Made by a program: the position numbers and the translations under genes
Assembly (NCBI GenBank): GCA_025964455.1
Contig: JAOPYU010000076.1
Span: 1-5,841, forward strand
Reading direction: 5' to 3'
Length of the DNA stretch: 5,841 bases
Origin: Thermoleophilia bacterium
Lineage (GTDB): Bacteria; Actinomycetota; Thermoleophilia; Gaiellales; SKUG01
The notes under the pieces: generated by a model
What the model was told of the DNA's origin: nothing
Databases searched by the model: none
Seen by the model: only the letters and a program-made list of their open reading frames with translations
Part shown: piece by piece, positions 1 through 5,440 of the stretch
Layout of the letters: the number at the start of each line of letters is the position of its first letter
Position numbering within the stretch: the first letter of the stretch is position 1

Positions 1-178
1 GAGCGACTGGGTGATCGACATGGGCCCCGGCGGCGGCCAGCGTGGCGGCAACGTGATCTTCGAGGGGACACCGCGCGACCTGTGCCGTGATCGCACGTCG
101 CTCACCGCCCAGGCGTTGCACCAGGCGCTCAACGAGCAGCCTGCGCCGCAGCGACGTCGCTTGGCGTCAGTCTCCTGA
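1..178 (+). CDS. UvrA-type excinuclease ATPase, C-terminal fragment
   Basis: Only the last 58 codons (reading from base 2) and the TGA stop are in the window; the start lies off the left edge. The visible peptide begins SDWVIDMGPGGG, then RGGNVIFEGTP, then a short basic tail. This matches the end of UvrA-family proteins, where a D-x-G-P-x-x-G segment and a G-G-x-(I/V)-x-x-(E/S)-G-T-P segment close the second ABC ATPase domain. Family knowledge: UvrA recognises DNA damage in nucleotide excision repair, while shorter UvrA-like paralogues in actinobacteria (DrrC-type) are linked to resistance to DNA-binding drugs. The GPGGGQRGG wording and the TSLTAQAL tail look more like the paralogue group than housekeeping UvrA, but 58 residues cannot settle it, so no symbol is given. 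The gene ends 12 bp inside the 3' end of the convergent kinase gene. Confidence 0.85.
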   Translation, partial: SDWVIDMGPGGGQRGGNVIFEGTPRDLCRDRTSLTAQALHQALNEQPAPQRRRLASVS

Positions 179-1633
179 CGGGCGCGGCAGGCGCAGGCAG
201 AAGCGCGACCCGACCGGCTCGTTCGGCTCGTACCAGGCATCGCCGCCCTGGGCGCGCGCCAGGTTGCGCACGATCGATAGGCCGAGGCCGGTGCCGGGCA
301 CTCCCGCCTCACGCTCGCGGTCGCCGCGCGTAAATCGCTCGAACAGGTGCGGGACGAGCTCGGCAGGCACCCCGGCGCCCTCGTCCGCCACGACGACCTC
401 GACGGTGTCACCGAGCGTCGGCGACACGTCCACGCGGATCGTGCCCGCGCCGTACTTGGCGGCGTTGTCGACATAGTTGAGCACCATCTGGCTCAGGTGC
501 TGGGGATCGACGCATGCACATGCCTCGTCGTCGCCCACGACCTCGACGTCGGTGCGGTCCTGCTCGCGCAGGATCTCGCGGATCGCCTGGGTGACGTGCG
601 TCGGCTCTGCATTGATGTGGGCGCGATCGACCCGCACCCGACTCAGGGTCATGAGGTCGTCGATGAGCCGGCTGAGGCGCTCGGTCTGGCGCTCGATGAT
701 CTGCAGAAATTCACGGCGCTGATCGGCGCTCAGCGCCTCGTCCAGCTGGAGCATGGTGCTCGTGAATCCGGCGATCGACGTGAGCGGCGTGCGCAGCTCG
801 TGATTCGCCATTGCGAGGAACTCGTCCTTCGCGCGGTCAGCCGCGGCGAGTTCCAGGTTGGCACGTGCGAGCTCACGCGCCTGTTCGTCGCGCGCCGCGG
901 TGCGCTTGGCCTCCGAGATGTCACGGACGATCTTGGACGCGCCGACGATCGTGCCGTCCGGATCGCGCAGCGGCGAGACCGTCAGCGACACGTCGATGAT
1001 CCGGCCGTCGCGTGTCAGTCGCCGCGTCTCGTAGTGGTCGACGCGCTTGCCCTGCAGGATCTCGCCGAGCACGTCACGTTCGGTGCCGAGCAGGTCGGGC
1101 GGGAACAGGATGGAGATGTGCTGGCCGATCACTTCGTCCGGCTCGTACCCGAACATCCGCTGGGCTGCGGGGTTCCAGCTCGTGATCGTGCCGGAGGTGT
1201 CCTTGGAGAGGATCGCGTCGTCGGAGCTCGCGATGATCGCCGCGAGCTGCGCCTCGCGCCGGCGCGCCTCGCGGTGCTGGCCGATGTCACGGATGATCTT
1301 GGACGCCCCGATGATCACGCCATCGGCGTCCTTGAGCGGCGAGACGCGCACGGAGACCTCGACGGCGTTTCCGTCCTTGGTGAGGCGCTGCGTCTCGTAG
1401 TGCTCCATCTGGTTGCCCTCGAGCACCCGGTCCAGGACGCGCTGGTCCTCACCCTTGAGCGCCTCGGGGATGAGCATCCCGATGTGTGCACCGATCGCCT
1501 CCTCCTCCGTGTAGCCGAAGAGGCGCTGGGCGGCAGGGTTCCAGGCAATGATGTGGCCCTGCATGTCCTTGGCGACGATCGCGTCGTCCGAACCATCCAC
1601 GATACCGGCGAGCAGGGACACGGCCGCCGACAC
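167..1633 (-). CDS. Soluble sensor histidine kinase with two tandem PAS domains
   Basis: Residues are numbered from the GTG at 1633 (488 aa). Two PAS domains occupy about 8-117 and 130-239, each with WNPAAQR, FGY, HYET and GASKI-RDI motifs. A linker helix leads to a HisKA domain with phospho-acceptor His278 in NHELRTPLT. The HATPase_c domain follows, with N-box NYVDNAAKYG (Asn386, Asn390), DEGAGVP at 417-423 and GTGLGLS at 447-453. The kinase core looks intact, so autophosphorylation and transfer to a response regulator are expected. No transmembrane segment or signal peptide is visible, so it should sense something cytoplasmic. No receiver domain or regulator gene is in the window, so its partner is unknown. 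The PAS signal is also unknown; I see no His where FixL-type PAS domains hold heme. The frame stays open to 1999, but that would run into the divergent gene. Codons become strongly G/C-ending only from about 1633, so I chose that GTG; GTG 1669, GTG 1621 and ATG 1777 remain possible, and none has a good ribosome-binding site. Confidence 0.93.
   Translation of the reverse strand: MSAAVSLLAGIVDGSDDAIVAKDMQGHIIAWNPAAQRLFGYTEEEAIGAHIGMLIPEALKGEDQRVLDRVLEGNQMEHYETQRLTKDGNAVEVSVRVSPLKDADGVIIGASKIIRDIGQHREARRREAQLAAIIASSDDAILSKDTSGTITSWNPAAQRMFGYEPDEVIGQHISILFPPDLLGTERDVLGEILQGKRVDHYETRRLTRDGRIIDVSLTVSPLRDPDGTIVGASKIVRDISEAKRTAARDEQARELARANLELAAADRAKDEFLAMANHELRTPLTSIAGFTSTMLQLDEALSADQRREFLQIIERQTERLSRLIDDLMTLSRVRVDRAHINAEPTHVTQAIREILREQDRTDVEVVGDDEACACVDPQHLSQMVLNYVDNAAKYGAGTIRVDVSPTLGDTVEVVVADEGAGVPAELVPHLFERFTRGDREREAGVPGTGLGLSIVRNLARAQGGDAWYEPNEPVGSRFCLRLPRPSGD
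917..1246 (-). repeat. PAS repeat 2 of the kinase (second copy of internal duplication)
   Basis: These bases encode the second 110-residue PAS unit, homologous over its full length to the unit at 1283-1612. Similarity persists at the DNA level in places, for example the stretch around 924-980 against 1290-1346, both encoding ASKI(I/V)RDI and the residues just before it. Confidence 0.9.
1283..1612 (-). repeat. PAS repeat 1 of the kinase (first copy of internal duplication)
   Basis: These bases encode the first 110-residue PAS unit. It aligns without gaps to the second unit at 917-1246, with 62 of 110 residues identical by hand count. The best-preserved blocks are WNPAAQR, HYET-RLT-D and GASKI-RDI. 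The period is 366 bp (122 residues), which includes a 12-residue linker. Confidence 0.9.
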
Positions 1634-1828
1634 TCGCCTGATGTCGATATGCAGGGGAGAAGGGGCCACGGCTTGCCATGGTAGCTGCGCCCGCAAGCAA
1701 TCCCGACCCTCACGCGAGTGAATCCACACCAACCTGTCTCGGCGGTCCCACCTTCGAACGGTCGAGCGCTGTTTCATGGGTGTGGGGGCGAACACAACCC
1801 GGTCACGCCCCCGACGACTGGACACTCC
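1634..1828. promoter_or_regulatory. Divergent control region between kinase and GSP26-like gene
   Basis: This 195-bp stretch separates the two divergent starts and must hold at least the promoter of the rightward gene, and probably that of the kinase. I see no convincing -35/-10 pair on either strand. It contains a small inverted repeat with a GNRA-like loop (TCAC-GCGA-GTGA, 1710-1721) and the pair of overlapping inverted repeats listed separately. Its exact left limit depends on the uncertain kinase start. Codons read across it in the kinase frame look non-coding (rich in Arg and Trp, mixed third bases). Confidence 0.5.
1778..1812 (+). promoter_or_regulatory. Two overlapping inverted repeats upstream of the GSP26-like start
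   Basis: Two inverted repeats share bases here. GGGGGCG at 1784-1790 is the exact complement of CGCCCCC at 1806-1812 (7-bp arms, 15-nt loop). GGGTGTG at 1778-1784 can instead pair with CACAACCC at 1793-1800 with one bulged A. The two pairings exclude each other because both use base 1784. The repeat ends 16 nt before the ATG at 1829, a position that fits an operator or a 5' leader structure. No U-tract follows, so it is not a typical terminator. Short G/C arms like these also arise by chance in GC-rich DNA. Confidence 0.3.
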
Positions 1829-2323
1829 ATGGACGACGACCGAGACGACATCAGCCGACTGGGCTCGCTGCTCGAGGACATCGACTTCTGCATGCTCACG
1901 ACACGCGGCATGGACGGCACGCTCCATGCTCGACCGATGTCGACCCAGCGCAGCGAGTTCGACGGCACGCTCCGGTTCCTCACCGACCGCGACTCGCACA
2001 AGGCCGACGACATCGAGGCCAACCCGGACGTGCTGGTGACGTACTCCGACACGGGGCGCCAGACGTACGTGTCAGTGCACGGGCGCGCGACACTGGCTCG
2101 CGACGAGGCGCTGATCGAGGAGCTGTGGTCTCCCGTTTACAAGGCGTGGTGGCCCGAGGGCAAGGAAGACCCCTCGATCACCGTGCTGTCGGTCGAGGTC
2201 GTGCGCGCCGACTACTGGGACTCGCCCGGCTCCAAGTTCCACCAGCTGCTCGGATTCGCCAAGGCGGTCGCCGGCGTGGGCAGCGGACAGGACCTCGGCG
2301 AGCAGGGCACGATTCGCCCCTGA
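1829..2323 (+). CDS. Pyridoxamine 5'-phosphate oxidase-fold, general stress protein 26-like
   Basis: The 164-aa product resembles the split-barrel flavin-binding GSP26 family (COG3871 type). Visible family features are DFCMLTTRGMDGTLHARPM at 19-37, LRFLTDRDSHKADDIEANP at 48-66, YVSVHGRATL at 80-89, the LWSPVYKAWWPEG segment at 99-111 and a closing beta-strand with YWDSPGSK at 129-136. Known members bind FMN or a related flavin and are induced by stress in some bacteria; the substrate is usually unknown. The Leu-rich segment near 140 followed by a Gly-rich tail is ordinary. I chose ATG 1829 because the family normally begins just before the LLEDIDF-type helix. An in-frame ATG at 1718 would add 37 residues of non-coding appearance. 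The ribosome-binding site is weak. It is divergent from the kinase and ends 38 bp from the convergent VOC gene. Function beyond the fold is inferred. Confidence 0.88.
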   Translation: MDDDRDDISRLGSLLEDIDFCMLTTRGMDGTLHARPMSTQRSEFDGTLRFLTDRDSHKADDIEANPDVLVTYSDTGRQTYVSVHGRATLARDEALIEELWSPVYKAWWPEGKEDPSITVLSVEVVRADYWDSPGSKFHQLLGFAKAVAGVGSGQDLGEQGTIRP

Positions 2324-2361
2324 TCGCCAAGATCCCGCCGCTGCCACGCGACGAACCCGGG

Positions 2362-2823
2362 TCAGCTCGCGGCGCCGACGACGTTCTTGGTCTCGAGCTC
2401 GGCAGGCATCTCCTTGAGCTGCGTGAGCCGGAAGTGGTTGCCCGACGGGTCGCGGAAGGAGCAGTCGATGCCATAGACCTGCTCGGTCGGGCCGTCGATG
2501 AACTCGAGCCCGCGTGCGCTCAGCTCCTCGTAGCGCGCCTGCACGTCGTCGGTCGTCAGGAAGACGGTCCCGGCGAAGCCCTTGGCGAGCACGGCGCGCA
2601 CCTGCGCTGCCGTCTCCTCGTCCATCACGGGCTCGCCCGGGATTGCCATGAGGCAGATCGCCACGTCCGGCTGGCCGGGCGGCGTCACCGTCAGCCAGCG
2701 GAAATTCCCCATCTCCGGCATCGTGTAGTCCTGCTGGACCTCGAACCCGAGGGTGTCGGTGTAGAAGGCGAGTGCCTCGTCCTGGTCGTGGACCCAGAGC
2801 TGGGCGTTGGTGATGCGAATCAT
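2362..2823 (-). CDS. VOC family protein (glyoxalase/bleomycin-resistance fold)
   Basis: The 153-aa product has the two-module VOC pattern. Module one is NAQLWVHDQDEALAFYTDTLGFEV-like (6-29) followed by RWLTVTPPGQPDVAICL. Module two is GTVFLTTDDVQARYEELSARG-like (85-105) followed by YGIDCSFRDPSGNHFRLTQ. VOC proteins include glyoxalases, extradiol dioxygenases, isomerases and drug-binding proteins. The Glu that serves as a metal ligand in glyoxalase-type GN-x-x-E motifs is Arg132 here (GNHFRL), and the N-terminal His ligand position appears to be Asn6. Classical metal-dependent glyoxalase activity is therefore unlikely; this is common in this VOC subgroup. The start is firm: AGGAG lies 7 nt before the ATG at 2823, and the open frame beyond it has no family similarity. 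It is the last gene of the leftward cluster, 55 bp after the AraC-type regulator. Such pairs are common in actinobacteria (from general knowledge). The substrate or ligand is unknown. Confidence 0.9.
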   Translation of the reverse strand: MIRITNAQLWVHDQDEALAFYTDTLGFEVQQDYTMPEMGNFRWLTVTPPGQPDVAICLMAIPGEPVMDEETAAQVRAVLAKGFAGTVFLTTDDVQARYEELSARGLEFIDGPTEQVYGIDCSFRDPSGNHFRLTQLKEMPAELETKNVVGAAS

Positions 2824-2830
2824 CGTGGTG

Positions 2831-2835
2831 CTCCT
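2831..2835 (-). promoter_or_regulatory. Ribosome-binding site of the VOC gene
   Basis: AGGAG on the minus strand lies 7 nt before the ATG at 2821-2823. It is the clearest Shine-Dalgarno sequence in the window and decides the VOC start against the upstream in-frame ATG at 2919, which lies inside the AraC-type gene. Confidence 0.75.
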
Positions 2836-2846
2836 GTCGTCGTTGC

Positions 2847-2854
2847 TCGATACC
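2847..2854 (+). repeat. TCGATACC motif upstream of the VOC gene (copy 1)
   Basis: This 8-mer lies in the 55-bp AraC-VOC spacer, 24-31 bp upstream of the VOC ATG. It is preceded by GTTGC and followed by GGAC. A matching sequence in the opposite orientation is at 4420-4427, upstream of the FAD gene. It may be an operator for the AraC-type regulator. An imperfect inverted repeat, ACCGG (2852-2856) with CCGGT (2868-2872), overlaps it. Confidence 0.3.
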
Positions 2855-2878
2855 GGACCCATACTGCCCGGTCGCGGA

Positions 2879-3298
2879 TCAGGAGCCTTCTCCAAACGTG
2901 CGGTGCTGCGGCCGACCATAGACCTTGCGCACGCAGGCCGGCACCCGGGCGATCATCTCGGCGGTCGGGCCCGCGGCCCGCCATGCCGTGGGTGTCACGC
3001 CGAAGGCGCGGCGGAACGCGGAGGTGAAGGAACCGACGCTGGTGAGCCCGACGGCCCAGCAGACCTCGCTGACGGGCCAGTCGGTCGAGCGCAGGAGGGT
3101 CGCCGCGCGCTCGAGGCGTCGGGTCAGCAGGTAGCCGCGCGGGGTCTCGCCGAACGCGAGCCGGAACGCGCGGGTGAAGTGCGCCCGGGAGTAGCCGGCG
3201 GCCTGCGCCATCTCGTCCACGTCGAGCGTCGCGCTCGCGAAGTGCTGGTCGACGTGGTCGCGGGCCCGCAGCAGGTGTCGTTCGATCGGCTGGTCCAC
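2879..3298 (-). CDS. Short AraC-family transcriptional regulator (DNA-binding domain only)
   Basis: The 139-aa product is almost entirely the double helix-turn-helix of AraC/XylS regulators. The first HTH is around 26-46 (LDVDEMAQAAGYSRAHFTRAF) and the second around 75-98, with the family signature GSFTSAFRRAFGVTP at 89-103. There is no N-terminal ligand-binding or dimerisation domain, unlike typical AraC proteins of about 300 aa. In that respect it resembles MarA/SoxS-sized proteins, but with a tail of about 35 residues (PTAEMIARVPACVRKVYGRPQHRTF). Start: GTG 3298 lies 17 nt after the FAD gene stop. The frame has no stop back to 5419, but that part is out-of-frame reading of the two upstream genes. 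GGGAG sits only 1 nt before the GTG, so translation may depend on coupling with the FAD gene. It probably regulates this cluster; activator or repressor role cannot be told. Confidence 0.9.
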   Translation of the reverse strand: MDQPIERHLLRARDHVDQHFASATLDVDEMAQAAGYSRAHFTRAFRLAFGETPRGYLLTRRLERAATLLRSTDWPVSEVCWAVGLTSVGSFTSAFRRAFGVTPTAWRAAGPTAEMIARVPACVRKVYGRPQHRTFGEGS

Positions 3299-3315
3299 GC
3301 TCCCAGCGTACCCGG

Positions 3316-4389
3316 CTAGGCGATCGGCAGCTTCGTCAGCAACCGCGCAACCAGGTCCAGCTCCGAGGACTGCCCGAGCATCTCCGGGGTCAGCGGCCGG
3401 TCGAACCGCGCGTCGGGGAGCGCCCGTAGGCCGAGGCTGCGCGTGTGCACCATGAGGCCGGCCTGCAGCCCGAGGCTGCGGTGGCCGAGCATGACGTCGT
3501 CGGCCGCCTGTCGCGCGAGTCGCGCTGGATCGCCCGTCTGCGTGAGCGCCCGAACAGCGGCGCGTGAATCCGCGAGTGCAGCCGTCACGCCCGCGCCGAT
3601 GTAGGGATCGGCGTTGCCGGCGCTGTCGCCGAGCTTGAGCACGCGCCCGTGCGCGGCGCTGCGCGACAGGTGCTGGCGGGCGTCGAATGCCGCCGGCGGA
3701 TGCATCGGCGTGCCGAGCCCGAGCTGACCGGCCACGGCGTCGTAGCGCGCCAGCAGGGCGGTCTCGTCGCCGATCGGGCGTCCGGGCGGCAGGTCGTAGT
3801 AGGCGATGTAGCCCTTGCCGCGCGCGACGGGGAAGATGAACATCCCCTCGTCGAGGCGGCGATCGAACGCGCCGTAGATCTTCTCGAAGCGCGGCGCCGA
3901 GTCGTATTGCGCGGTGACGTACACGTGGTGCGGACCGGTCGGCACGCGCTCGAGCGGGCCCGAGTTGGTGGCGGCAAGTCGCCCGCCGCTCGCATCCACG
4001 AAGGCGCGGGCCTTGATCGTCTGCACCCCGCCGCGTGGGCCCTCGACCGTGACGGCGACGTGGTCCGGACGCTCGACGACGTCCAGGACCCGGTGCTGGT
4101 AGGAGATCGGCACGCCACGGTCCTTGGCGAGGCCGCGCAGGTCGTTCTCGATCTTCATGATCGTGGTGTCGCGACCGGGATCGGCGAGGCCGAGGTCGGT
4201 GAGGATCTCCCGGCCCTGCGGGCGCAGCCAGATGTTGCGGGCGCGGGTCGCGACGGGGCCGCGGGCCTCGAACACGCGCACGAGCTCGTCGGCTGCGTGC
4301 AGGCCGATGGCTGTGGCGGTGCCGGCCGGGCCTGCACCTGCGACGACCACGGGCAGTGCCTTCGTCGCTGATCGAATTGCCCCGGCCAC
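3316..4389 (-). CDS. FAD-dependent monooxygenase-like oxidoreductase
   Basis: The 357-aa product is a Rossmann-fold flavoprotein. The FAD-binding GAGPAG motif is at 18-23 with acidic Glu41 (VFEARG) at the ribose-binding position. NIWLRPQGREILTDLG at 52-67 resembles the segment after the first fold in aromatic hydroxylases and epoxidases. A second strand motif, RAFVDASGGR, is at 128-137. The GD motif KLGDSAGNADPYIGAGV at 252-268 contacts FAD in the hydroxylase/geranylgeranyl-reductase superfamily. Family members use NAD(P)H and oxygen to hydroxylate or epoxidise, or reduce double bonds; the substrate cannot be read from sequence. No membrane segment is obvious. Start: GTG 4389, since the first in-frame ATG is at residue 78, past the FAD motif. 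GAGGCGG just upstream is a plausible ribosome-binding site. The next upstream gene is an epoxide-hydrolase-like protein, which hints at an epoxidation step but does not prove it. Confidence 0.88.
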   Translation of the reverse strand: MAGAIRSATKALPVVVAGAGPAGTATAIGLHAADELVRVFEARGPVATRARNIWLRPQGREILTDLGLADPGRDTTIMKIENDLRGLAKDRGVPISYQHRVLDVVERPDHVAVTVEGPRGGVQTIKARAFVDASGGRLAATNSGPLERVPTGPHHVYVTAQYDSAPRFEKIYGAFDRRLDEGMFIFPVARGKGYIAYYDLPPGRPIGDETALLARYDAVAGQLGLGTPMHPPAAFDARQHLSRSAAHGRVLKLGDSAGNADPYIGAGVTAALADSRAAVRALTQTGDPARLARQAADDVMLGHRSLGLQAGLMVHTRSLGLRALPDARFDRPLTPEMLGQSSELDLVARLLTKLPIA

Positions 4390-4419
4390 CAGTCCCCCGC
4401 CTCACGTCGTCCCTGTCTG

Positions 4420-4427
4420 GGTATCGA
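4420..4427 (-). repeat. TCGATACC motif upstream of the FAD gene (copy 2)
   Basis: On the minus strand this reads GTTGGT-TCGATACC-CAGAC. It lies 31-38 bp upstream of the GTG start of the oxidoreductase, in the 75-bp spacer after the hydrolase gene. Apart from short gaps it matches the flanked copy at 2847-2854, in the opposite orientation. It could be an operator half-site for the regulator encoded in the cluster. Confidence 0.3.
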
Positions 4428-4464
4428 ACCAACGGGGGCGCGCGTTTCCCGCGGGTGGGTCGGG

Positions 4465-5364
4465 TCAGCGACCGAAGAAGTCGAGCGCGCGGTCCACGAC
4501 TACCCCGGGCTGCTCCTCTGCGAGAAAATGCCCTGTGTCCGGCACGAATTCCGCGTCCATGTCGCGGCTGTGCTCGCGGAAACCGGCGATCACGTTGGGT
4601 CGGATCACCGGGTCGTGCTCGCCGACCAGCAGGAGCGTGCTCGGCTCCAGCTGCTGGTCGCGGTAGGCGCCGCGCGCCCAAGGCAGCAGCTCGCGGCTCA
4701 GGAAGGTGCGGTACATGGCCGAACCCGCCTCCGAGTGCGCGCGGTCGCGGTAGGGCTCGGAAAACGCGTTGCGGTCGGTCTCCGACCACGTGTCGTGGTG
4801 TGCGGCCCCCTCGAGCATCGCGCGGATGACGGCCGGCCGACGCAGCAGCGCCGCGCCGAGCACGGGGGCTGCGAGCACCGGCTGGTACCCGAAGCGCCAC
4901 GCATCGGGGATCGCCTTCGCCGACGGCCAGGGCGTGGCGATGTTGAGCGCGAGGTATTTCTCGACCTTCTCGGGGTGGCGAAGCGCCAGCATGAAGCCGA
5001 CGTAGCCACCCCAGTCGTGGCCCATCACCTTGGCTCGCGGCGCGCCGACCTCGTCCATGAAGGCTGCGAGCTCGTCGGCGATCTGCTCCTTGCCGTACCC
5101 GGTGCGCGGCGCGTCGCTCCAGCCCGTGCCGCGCATGTCGGGCGCGATCACGCGGTAATGCTTGGAAAGCTCCGGGATCACCTTGCGCCACATGTACCAG
5201 TTCTGCGGGAAACCGTGGATCAGCACGAGCGGCTCGCCGGCGCCCGCCTCCGCGTAGTGCAGGCGCACGCCGTCGACGTCCGCGTACTTGTGCACGACTC
5301 CGTCCACATGTGGCATCGGCGCGCTCATGCGCGCGGTGGGAGCTGGGGACGAGGAGATCTGCAT
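4465..5364 (-). CDS. Alpha/beta hydrolase, epoxide-hydrolase-like
   Basis: The 299-aa product has the alpha/beta-hydrolase order of epoxide hydrolases and haloalkane dehalogenases. The oxyanion-hole motif HGFPQNWYMWR is at 50-60. DMRGTGWSD is at 76-84. The nucleophile is Asp117 in GHDWGG (115-120). A cap domain spans about 145-230, and Tyr160 or Tyr218 could be among the epoxide-activating tyrosines. The acid Asp251 is in GEHDPVI and the base His279 is in DTGHFLAEEQP. An Asp nucleophile, rather than Ser, separates this group from esterases, and HGFPxxWxxWR favours epoxide hydrolase over dehalogenase. The expected reaction is epoxide plus water to diol through an alkyl-enzyme ester. Start: ATG 5364 has AGGAG 13 nt upstream, a long spacer. 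In-frame ATGs at 5328 and 5316 lack any Shine-Dalgarno and would still keep the whole domain. It is 75 bp upstream of the FAD gene, so the two may share a pathway. Confidence 0.9.
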   Translation of the reverse strand: MQISSSPAPTARMSAPMPHVDGVVHKYADVDGVRLHYAEAGAGEPLVLIHGFPQNWYMWRKVIPELSKHYRVIAPDMRGTGWSDAPRTGYGKEQIADELAAFMDEVGAPRAKVMGHDWGGYVGFMLALRHPEKVEKYLALNIATPWPSAKAIPDAWRFGYQPVLAAPVLGAALLRRPAVIRAMLEGAAHHDTWSETDRNAFSEPYRDRAHSEAGSAMYRTFLSRELLPWARGAYRDQQLEPSTLLLVGEHDPVIRPNVIAGFREHSRDMDAEFVPDTGHFLAEEQPGVVVDRALDFFGR

Positions 5365-5440
5365 GGCGTGTCCATGTCTCCTGTCGCTGCCCCCTCGCGG
5401 AACGGGTAGTCGCGCGCAATTGGCCGGCCGCGGCCGCGCC
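5365..5440 (-). other. Spacer between MFS gene and hydrolase gene, with a 12-bp palindrome
   Basis: This 76-bp spacer could hold a promoter for the hydrolase and downstream genes, but I cannot point to a -10/-35 pair. CGGCCGCGGCCG at 5425-5436 is a perfect 12-bp palindrome beginning 5 bp downstream of the MFS stop. It has no loop and no T-tract, so it is not a normal intrinsic terminator. It may be only a product of GC-rich sequence. Confidence 0.35.

Noticed and set aside
347..1684. A long open frame of 445 codons on the + strand opposite the kinase
   Set aside because: It mirrors the kinase in antisense. Its composition (rich in Arg, His, Asp, Val, Leu and Gly, with repeated LRDVTDDLG/LADVTDDLG-type segments) is the antisense image of the duplicated PAS domains, and no protein family is recognisable.
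2324..2361. Bidirectional terminator between the convergent GSP26-like and VOC genes
   Set aside because: The 38-bp gap has no convincing stem-loop with T-tract on either strand. The nearby GGGC/GCCC pairing at the end of the GSP26-like gene has only 4-bp arms.
1678..3027. A 449-codon open frame on the + strand across the GSP26-like gene, the VOC gene and the AraC 3' end
   Set aside because: It runs out of frame through one real gene and antisense through two others, with low-complexity Arg/His/Gly composition typical of GC-rich shadow frames.
4408..4436. tRNA T-arm-like sequence (GGTTCGATACC) on the - strand
   Set aside because: The 5-bp T-stem has mismatches, and no acceptor stem, anticodon arm or CCA-compatible end can be built around it.
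2879..5419. An 846-codon open frame on the - strand suggesting a giant fusion ending in an AraC domain
   Set aside because: Only the last 139 residues (from 3298) show a protein family. The rest is an out-of-frame, Arg/Ala/Pro-rich reading of the FAD and hydrolase genes, which are clear in other frames.
5425..5436. Palindrome CGGCCGCGGCCG as a terminator of the MFS gene
   Set aside because: It lacks a loop and a following T-tract. Short perfect G/C palindromes are frequent in DNA of this composition, so it is listed only as a note on the spacer.
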